Notes under the pieces: generated by a model
Told to the model about the DNA's origin: nothing
Database searches by the model: none
The model's input: the letters and a program-made list of their open reading frames with translations, nothing else
Origin: Actinomycetota bacterium
Lineage (GTDB): Bacteria; Actinomycetota; Actinomycetes; Nanopelagicales; Nanopelagicaceae
Direction of reading: 5' to 3'
Assembly (NCBI GenBank): GCA_009702205.1
Contig: WLIM01000002.1
Span: 1-36,925 of the forward strand
Length of the DNA: 36,925 nucleotides
Translations under genes and position numbers: made by a program
In this document: positions 32,729-36,925 of the stretch, piece after piece
How the letters are laid out: each line of letters starts with the position of its first letter
Position numbering within the stretch: the stretch's first letter is position 1

Positions 32729-34065
32729 TAGAGCGCACCGCTTCCTTGAGAAAACCCTGCTGGGCCAGATACTGAAGCAAGTGCATCTACTAAGTCATCC
32801 GCAAGAATTCTTCCTACAGGCTTATTCTTCTCATCAACAACAATAATTGAAGAGCCGCGGTTGTTTGCGAACTCATCAATAACTTCATCAATTCTGGTAT
32901 TTATATTTACTGATGTTGGATACGGCGGTCCGATCAATGTAGACAGCGCAGCGCCTGGCTTAGCGGCGATTAATTCAATAATTTGAATGTGATCAAGGAG
33001 TTTGCCCTTTGAATCAACAACGACAACACCATCGGAAATATCGCGTTCTTTATGCTCAACTAGAAGCGCAAGTGCCGAAGCGACTGTATCTGCCTCGTGC
33101 GTAATCAGCATATGCGAGGTCATGATTCCGCCAGCTAAGGTCTCATCGAATTCAACTAATTTACGAAGTTGTTTTGCAACAGATGAATCCATCTCAAGGA
33201 AAATACTTTCGCGGTGATCATCGTCTAGATCACGCAATACTTCAGCGCCTTCATCAGGTTCCATGCGAGAGATTAGCTCTGCAGAACGCTCGGCGGACAA
33301 ACCGCGTAGCAAACCTTGTAGCTCGTCATCTTCCATTTCTTCCAACGCATCAGCAGCAAGATCTGGATCAAGCATTTCAATAAGTGCGCTTCGTTCCCTA
33401 CCAGCCAAATCTTCGATTAAATCAGCAAGGTCTGCTGGACGTAGCTGTCCTAGCGCTGCACGAGATTCAGTAGAACGAACTACTCCGGTTCCATGTGCAA
33501 GTGAAGCAACGTTTGCCCAGTCGATTACATGTTCTGGAATTGGGCCTCGACCAAGTGCGCCTGGAAAAATTCTACGAATAAAGGCTTTAAATGAAATATC
33601 AACACCAACGACTCGAATTTCACGATCTAGTGGCGCTAAGTACAAATCCGAAGAACGAACAACACGAAGACCATTTACATCAACAATTTGATGATCTAGA
33701 ACATCTGCATCAAGCAACGATTCACCTTCTCGGCGAATAAATTCTGTTAAGTCAACTTTGGCAGTAGAAAGTTGAATCTCACTCTGTGTTAATTTTGCAA
33801 TTCTTGCGCCATCAATAAAAGATTTGCTCTGTCCAACTTTTACAATTAGCCCAGATACTGGTGGATAAGAATCTTCGCCATGGCGGACAACAACATCGAC
33901 AAGGCGCCCAATTTCATTTCCGCCTTGATACTTAACTGGGCGGCCAATTAAACCTGCAACTGAAACTAAAGACTCTCTAATATTTTTTCGTTGTAGAACC
34001 AATTCACTTCGGCCCACAAGACGTTTAGCCACTGTATTGATGCTCTTAACTGGTGGCTTTTTCAT
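32728..34065 (-). CDS. Soluble PRC-barrel / MgtE_N / CBS-pair protein
   Basis: 445 residues without any membrane segment. Order: a PRC-barrel-like domain (about 35-100, GLIGRPVKYQGGNEIGRLVD), a second barrel-like segment (about 115-165), the MgtE N-domain (about 205-310, acidic helical repeats LRPADLADLIEDL, ALEEMEDDELQGLL, ISRMEPDEGAEVLRDL) and a pair of CBS domains (about 315-430, GIMTSHMLITHEADTV and IIVVDEKNKPVGRI). In MgtE these cytosolic domains sense Mg2+ and gate the channel; the channel part is absent here. Stop and next start overlap (TAATG) with the Nramp-like transporter. This equals the Rv1232c-type actinobacterial protein. A leaderless start is likely. Confidence 0.88.
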   Translation of the reverse strand: MKKPPVKSINTVAKRLVGRSELVLQRKNIRESLVSVAGLIGRPVKYQGGNEIGRLVDVVVRHGEDSYPPVSGLIVKVGQSKSFIDGARIAKLTQSEIQLSTAKVDLTEFIRREGESLLDADVLDHQIVDVNGLRVVRSSDLYLAPLDREIRVVGVDISFKAFIRRIFPGALGRGPIPEHVIDWANVASLAHGTGVVRSTESRAALGQLRPADLADLIEDLAGRERSALIEMLDPDLAADALEEMEDDELQGLLRGLSAERSAELISRMEPDEGAEVLRDLDDDHRESIFLEMDSSVAKQLRKLVEFDETLAGGIMTSHMLITHEADTVASALALLVEHKERDISDGVVVVDSKGKLLDHIQIIELIAAKPGAALSTLIGPPYPTSVNINTRIDEVIDEFANNRGSSIIVVDEKNKPVGRILADDLVDALASVSGPAGFSQGSGAL

Positions 34066-34071
34066 AGCCCA

Positions 34072-34077
34072 ATCTTA
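34072..34077 (-). promoter_or_regulatory. -10 box (TAAGAT) of the MgtE_N-Nramp operon, leaderless
   Basis: TAAGAT plus TGGGCT (6 bases) leads to the ATG at 34065. The box lies in the short gap after mrp (stop at 34085). Confidence 0.5.
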
Positions 34078-34084
34078 GGTGATG

Positions 34085-35209
34085 TTAGGAGATTGAAAGC
34101 CTTACCCCTACGAGGGACTTCGGGCGAAGAGTTATTTTTTCCACAATAGATGCAATGGCTTCACTTGCTGGACATGTTGGGTCGCTTATAACTATCGGCT
34201 GGCCGATATCTCCGCCTTCGCGAAGTGCCGCTGCAAATGGGATCTGACCAATAAGTGCTACATCTGCTCCAACCAAACTTGAAAGTTGTTTAGCAGTTTC
34301 AAGGCCACCGCCAGTTCCAAAGATTGCAATTGGTTCACCACAATTTGGACAAGAAGTATCGGACATATTTTCAATGACACCAATAATGTGTTGCTTGAGT
34401 TGATGAGCGATTCGTCCAGCTCGTTCTGAAACTTCTGCAGCTGCTACTTGTGGTGTTGTAACTACAACGATTTCTGAAGCAGGTAAAAGTTGGCCGAGTG
34501 AAATCGCAATATCACCAGTGCCGGGTGGTAAATCTAAAAGTAGTAAATCTAAATCTCCCCAATAAGCATCGCTCAATAATTGCTCTAATACTTTATGAAG
34601 CATGGGTCCGCGGAATGCAACGGCATCCGAGCGTTCTGGCTTAAACATCTCCATTGAAACAACCTTTACGCCAAATGCTTCAACTGGGATAAAGGTTTGA
34701 TCAATTGCAGTTGGGCGTTTACCAACAATTCCCATTAGGCGTGGAACTGAATGGCCGTAAACATCGGCATCTAGAATGCCAACTTTTAAACCTTTTTGAG
34801 CAGCAGCAACTGCAAGGTTAACTGTTACTGAAGATTTTCCGACGCCACCTTTTCCGGATGCAATTCCAATGACGCGTGTAAGTGAATCGGGCTGAGCGAA
34901 TGGAATAAATTTTTCTTTGCCGCCATTTAAAAGTTTCTTTACGGCGTTGCGTTGTTCTTCATTCATGACTCCAAAAGTTAAATCAAGCGAGCTAACTTCA
35001 GTAATCGGTTCTAGCGCATCAGAAATATCCTTCTGCAAGCGATCGCGCATTGGACAACCTGAAATAGTTAATAAAATTGTTACAGATGCAACTCCGCCTT
35101 TGAATTCAACCGATTGCACCATTCCAAGTTCAGGAAGTGGACGATGAAGTTCAGGATCGCTTACCCCTTTAAGTGCTTCATGAATTTTGGCTATAACTTC
35201 GGCGCTCAT
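34085..35209 (-). CDS. mrp: Mrp/NBP35-type iron-sulfur cluster carrier ATPase
   Basis: 374 residues. An N-terminal MIP18/DUF59-like domain (about 1-80, SDPELHRPLPELGMV and ISGCPMRD) is followed by a deviant Walker A P-loop GKGGVGKS (119-126), LDADVYGHSVPRLMG, DLLLLDLPPGTGD, and a CPNCG motif whose CxxC binds the cluster at the dimer interface. It carries and transfers [4Fe-4S] clusters. The start overlaps the tatB stop (ATGA). Position next to tatB and htrA matches the actinobacterial order known from Mycobacterium (Rv1223, Rv1224, Rv1229c). Confidence 0.94.
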   Translation of the reverse strand: MSAEVIAKIHEALKGVSDPELHRPLPELGMVQSVEFKGGVASVTILLTISGCPMRDRLQKDISDALEPITEVSSLDLTFGVMNEEQRNAVKKLLNGGKEKFIPFAQPDSLTRVIGIASGKGGVGKSSVTVNLAVAAAQKGLKVGILDADVYGHSVPRLMGIVGKRPTAIDQTFIPVEAFGVKVVSMEMFKPERSDAVAFRGPMLHKVLEQLLSDAYWGDLDLLLLDLPPGTGDIAISLGQLLPASEIVVVTTPQVAAAEVSERAGRIAHQLKQHIIGVIENMSDTSCPNCGEPIAIFGTGGGLETAKQLSSLVGADVALIGQIPFAAALREGGDIGQPIVISDPTCPASEAIASIVEKITLRPKSLVGVRLSIS

Positions 35210-35511
35210 AGTAAATCCGGATCTATTTTCGCTGATTTTTTAAGCTCTGTAATTTCAGCTGAAGGCTCTGCCAATACTTCATTTATGTGCTTTGAGATGA
35301 ATTTCTTAGGATGTAAATCTGTAACCTTTAAATCTTCATAACCTGGTCCAAGATTTTCGCGCAAATCTTTAGTTGCCCCCTGTGCAATATCTCGAACTTT
35401 GCGGATGAATCTCGCTGAGTCAGCTGAAAATTGTGGCAACTTATCGGGGCCAATCAATATCAAGGCAAAGATAACTAGCGCAATGAATTCACCGCCACCG
35501 ATTCCGAACAT
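35206..35511 (-). CDS. tatB: Sec-independent translocase subunit TatB
   Basis: 101 residues. A single N-terminal membrane helix (FGIGGGEFIALVIFALILIG) with the Glu at position 8 typical of TatB, then the hinge PDKLPQ, an amphipathic helix rich in Arg/Lys, and an acidic tail. TatB works with TatC to receive twin-arginine precursors at the inner membrane. Context (htrA upstream, mrp downstream) favours TatB over TatA. A TAGGAT box 6 bases before the ATG could be a -10 for a leaderless message, although its AGGA could equally act as ribosome site. Confidence 0.87.
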   Translation of the reverse strand: MFGIGGGEFIALVIFALILIGPDKLPQFSADSARFIRKVRDIAQGATKDLRENLGPGYEDLKVTDLHPKKFISKHINEVLAEPSAEITELKKSAKIDPDLL

Positions 35512-35517
35512 TTTCGA

Positions 35518-35523
35518 ATCCTA
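35518..35523 (-). promoter_or_regulatory. TAGGAT in front of tatB: -10 box or ribosome site
   Basis: TAGGAT plus TCGAAA (6 bases) precedes the ATG at 35511 in the 24-base gap after htrA. It fits the leaderless pattern, but AGGA at 8-9 bases is also an acceptable Shine-Dalgarno. Confidence 0.35.
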
Positions 35524-35535
35524 TATCTAGTGTGG

Positions 35536-36690
35536 TTACTTTGCCGCAATAAGTTTTAAAGTGACCTCTTTTGAGACGTTTCCACGTACATACTTTACTT
35601 TTATCATGTCACCAACGCTGTGCGAGCGAACACTAACTATTGCCTCATCCGCTGTTCCGATAGCTTTGCCATCAATTTCAACAATTATGTCTCCTGGCTT
35701 TATACCTGCTCGATCTGCAGGACCGCCAGCTGATACCGCACCATTAGTACTTGGAATTTTCGCACCTGTTCCAGCGAATCGAGTATCAAGTGATACTCCC
35801 ATAATCGGATAGGTAGAACTTCCGAACTTAATTAATTGATCAGCAGTCTTCTTTGCTTGGTTAATTGGAATTGCAAAACCTAAGCCAATAGATCCACTCT
35901 GTCCCCCAAAGTTAGAACCTGTGGTTGCAATAGCTGAATTTATTCCGACAACCGCGCCAGATAAATCAACTAGTGGCCCACCTGAATTTCCAGGATTGAT
36001 TGCAGCATCTGTTTGAAGTGCATTTATAAATGAACTCTCACTTGTTCCGCCACCAGAAGTTACGGGGCGATTCTTTGCACTAATAATTCCAGAGGTAACA
36101 GTCCCAGTTAAACCAAGTGGTGAACCAATTGCGATTACGCCATCACCAACCTGCACATCGTCACTGTTTCCAAGTTGCAACGCAGGTGCATCTGTTACGG
36201 CAATTTTAATTACGGCTAAATCATATGAAACATCTCGACCTATTAACTTGGCCGCATAATTCTTGCCATTGGCTAATTTCACGTTGATTGATGCACCATC
36301 TGTGGCAGCCGAAGATATAACGTGATTATTAGTCAGAATGTGGCCAGAACTATCCAAGAAAAATCCTGATCCAGTTCCGCCACTATTCCCACTTCGAACT
36401 TCAATTGAAACCACTGACGGCGAGACTCGGGCCGCAATTCCAGCTATCGAATCTGGTTTTCTCTCGATAACGCTTTTTGTGGAAACTAAGTTAGTTTTTG
36501 AGTCTAAGGTGGCAGAAGTCCGACCAGCAACGCTTCCCACAATTCCAGCAATAAGTGCCATTGCAATGGCAACTCCAAATCCAACACTTCGCGAATTAGC
36601 TTTCTTAACTTCTGCAGCTGTGGTTACTTGATGTTCTGAGATCCACCAAGGGGTATTTGAAGGAATATTCGAATTATTCTGGGAGGACAT
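35536..36690 (-). CDS. htrA: HtrA/DegP-type membrane-anchored serine protease
   Basis: 384 residues: a cytosolic N-terminus (1-35), one membrane helix (about 36-56, FGVAIAMALIAGIVGSVAG), a trypsin-like domain with the triad His123 (LTNNHVIS), Asp157 (SYDLAVIKI) and Ser236 (NPGNSGGPLVD), and a C-terminal PDZ domain (about 295-380, GPADRAGIKPGDIIVEIDG). It degrades or refolds damaged envelope proteins outside the membrane. The ATG lies two bases after the O-methyltransferase stop, and TAAAAT with a 6-base spacer precedes it, so it may have its own leaderless promoter inside the end of that gene. The sigE and rseA genes that separate these two in Mycobacterium are absent. Confidence 0.93.
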   Translation of the reverse strand: MSSQNNSNIPSNTPWWISEHQVTTAAEVKKANSRSVGFGVAIAMALIAGIVGSVAGRTSATLDSKTNLVSTKSVIERKPDSIAGIAARVSPSVVSIEVRSGNSGGTGSGFFLDSSGHILTNNHVISSAATDGASINVKLANGKNYAAKLIGRDVSYDLAVIKIAVTDAPALQLGNSDDVQVGDGVIAIGSPLGLTGTVTSGIISAKNRPVTSGGGTSESSFINALQTDAAINPGNSGGPLVDLSGAVVGINSAIATTGSNFGGQSGSIGLGFAIPINQAKKTADQLIKFGSSTYPIMGVSLDTRFAGTGAKIPSTNGAVSAGGPADRAGIKPGDIIVEIDGKAIGTADEAIVSVRSHSVGDMIKVKYVRGNVSKEVTLKLIAAK

Positions 36691-36692
36691 AG

Positions 36693-36925
36693 TTAAATTT
36701 TACGAGCGACAAGTGCGCCGCCGCCAAATGGAAGAAGAGTTGAACTCCAGCGAGAATCTTCTTTGATGGCCTTTATTGAATCTCTGCGAGCAATCGTCTC
36801 AAAGTCTCGTTGTGTTGGATCAACAACTTTTCCACCATCTAGGGCGTTATCAATCAGAAGTACTCCGCCATCTTTTAATAATCTAAAGCTCTCTTGGACT
36901 ACATCAACCATATCTTTTGGCGACC
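36693..36925 (-). CDS. O-methyltransferase (partial, 5' end beyond the window)
   Basis: The C-terminal 77 residues of a SAM-dependent O-methyltransferase of the catechol/caffeoyl-CoA type: LKDGGVLLIDNALDGGKVVD (metal-binding DN), DPTQRDFETIARR, then DSRWSSTLLPFGGGALVARKI. The frame is open to the right edge, so the start is not seen; an internal ATG at 36911 is not the real start. A protein of this type lies upstream of htrA in Mycobacterium as well (Rv1220c). The natural substrate is unknown. Confidence 0.82.
   Translation of the reverse strand, partial: SPKDMVDVVQESFRLLKDGGVLLIDNALDGGKVVDPTQRDFETIARRDSIKAIKEDSRWSSTLLPFGGGALVARKI
36697..36702 (-). promoter_or_regulatory. -10 box (TAAAAT) of leaderless htrA
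   Basis: TAAAAT plus TTAACT (6 bases) precedes the ATG at 36690. The box overlaps the last codons of the O-methyltransferase gene. Confidence 0.45.

Noticed and set aside
33263..33691. A 142-codon open frame on the plus strand opposite the MgtE_N/CBS gene, rich in Ser and Arg
   Set aside because: Low-complexity shadow of the Glu/Asp/Leu-rich repeat coding on the minus strand; no start signal.
1..36925. tRNA, rRNA, insertion sequences, attachment sites, CRISPR arrays
   Set aside because: The gaps between genes are too short or show no cloverleaf, direct-repeat array or terminal inverted repeats, and no transposase or integrase reading was found.

Overview
The window reads as a piece of chromosome from a free-living, streamlined, low-GC actinobacterium. 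The markers are a mycothiol gene (mshB), an actinobacterial 7Fe-type ferredoxin next to dapC, the moeZ / TetR / DUF3107 block, an FMN-riboswitch-controlled RibM-type riboflavin transporter, and the O-methyltransferase-htrA-tatB-mrp-MgtE_N block. Base composition is roughly 40-45% G+C by eye. Genes are packed with overlaps or gaps of a few bases, convergent genes overlap at their stops, and many starts look leaderless. This fits the freshwater acI/Nanopelagicales (Planktophila-like) lineage, but that placement is inference. I see no rRNA, tRNA, IS element, phage gene, CRISPR array or gene-free stretch longer than about 190 bp.

Region 1 (1-2644) is housekeeping: a partial agmatinase-family gene, ribM behind an FMN riboswitch, a small PGPGW-type membrane protein, and the divergent tRNA-hydroxylase gene trhO.

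Region 2 (2651-21440) is a large polyol/sugar-acid catabolic island. Two Gfo/Idh/MocA inositol-dehydrogenase-like genes face an eight-gene operon on the minus strand, which reads from 13902 down to 4697: RmlD-like SDR, LacI regulator, aldehyde dehydrogenase, iolD, HpcH/HpaI aldolase, Gfo/Idh oxidoreductase, 2-hydroxyacid dehydrogenase, iolE-like. iolB is divergent from its head. A second minus-strand operon (19149 to 14919) encodes an LldD-type FMN hydroxyacid dehydrogenase, two zinc alcohol dehydrogenases and another Gfo/Idh enzyme. Divergent from it is a three-gene UxaA-family dehydratase whose two large subunits look like paralogues with complementary losses. Steps IolG, IolE, IolD and IolB of myo-inositol breakdown are present. 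The canonical kinase IolC, aldolase IolJ and methylmalonate-semialdehyde dehydrogenase IolA are not in the window. Instead there is a pyruvate-type aldolase, a lactaldehyde/glyceraldehyde-type aldehyde dehydrogenase and a lactate-type dehydrogenase, which could form a non-phosphorylating route to pyruvate. A LacI-type operator sits directly on the predicted start of the main operon.

Region 3 (21430-29133): a methyltransferase, dapC (apparently lacking an ATG/GTG/TTG start), a ferredoxin, a small SH3-like protein coupled to cysS, a small membrane protein with mshB, moeZ, a TetR regulator and a DUF3107 protein.

Region 4 (29130-36925, all minus strand): MarC, a PHP phosphoesterase, an EamA transporter, an Nramp-family transporter with non-canonical metal-site motifs coupled to a soluble PRC/MgtE_N/CBS protein, Mrp, TatB, HtrA and a partial O-methyltransferase.
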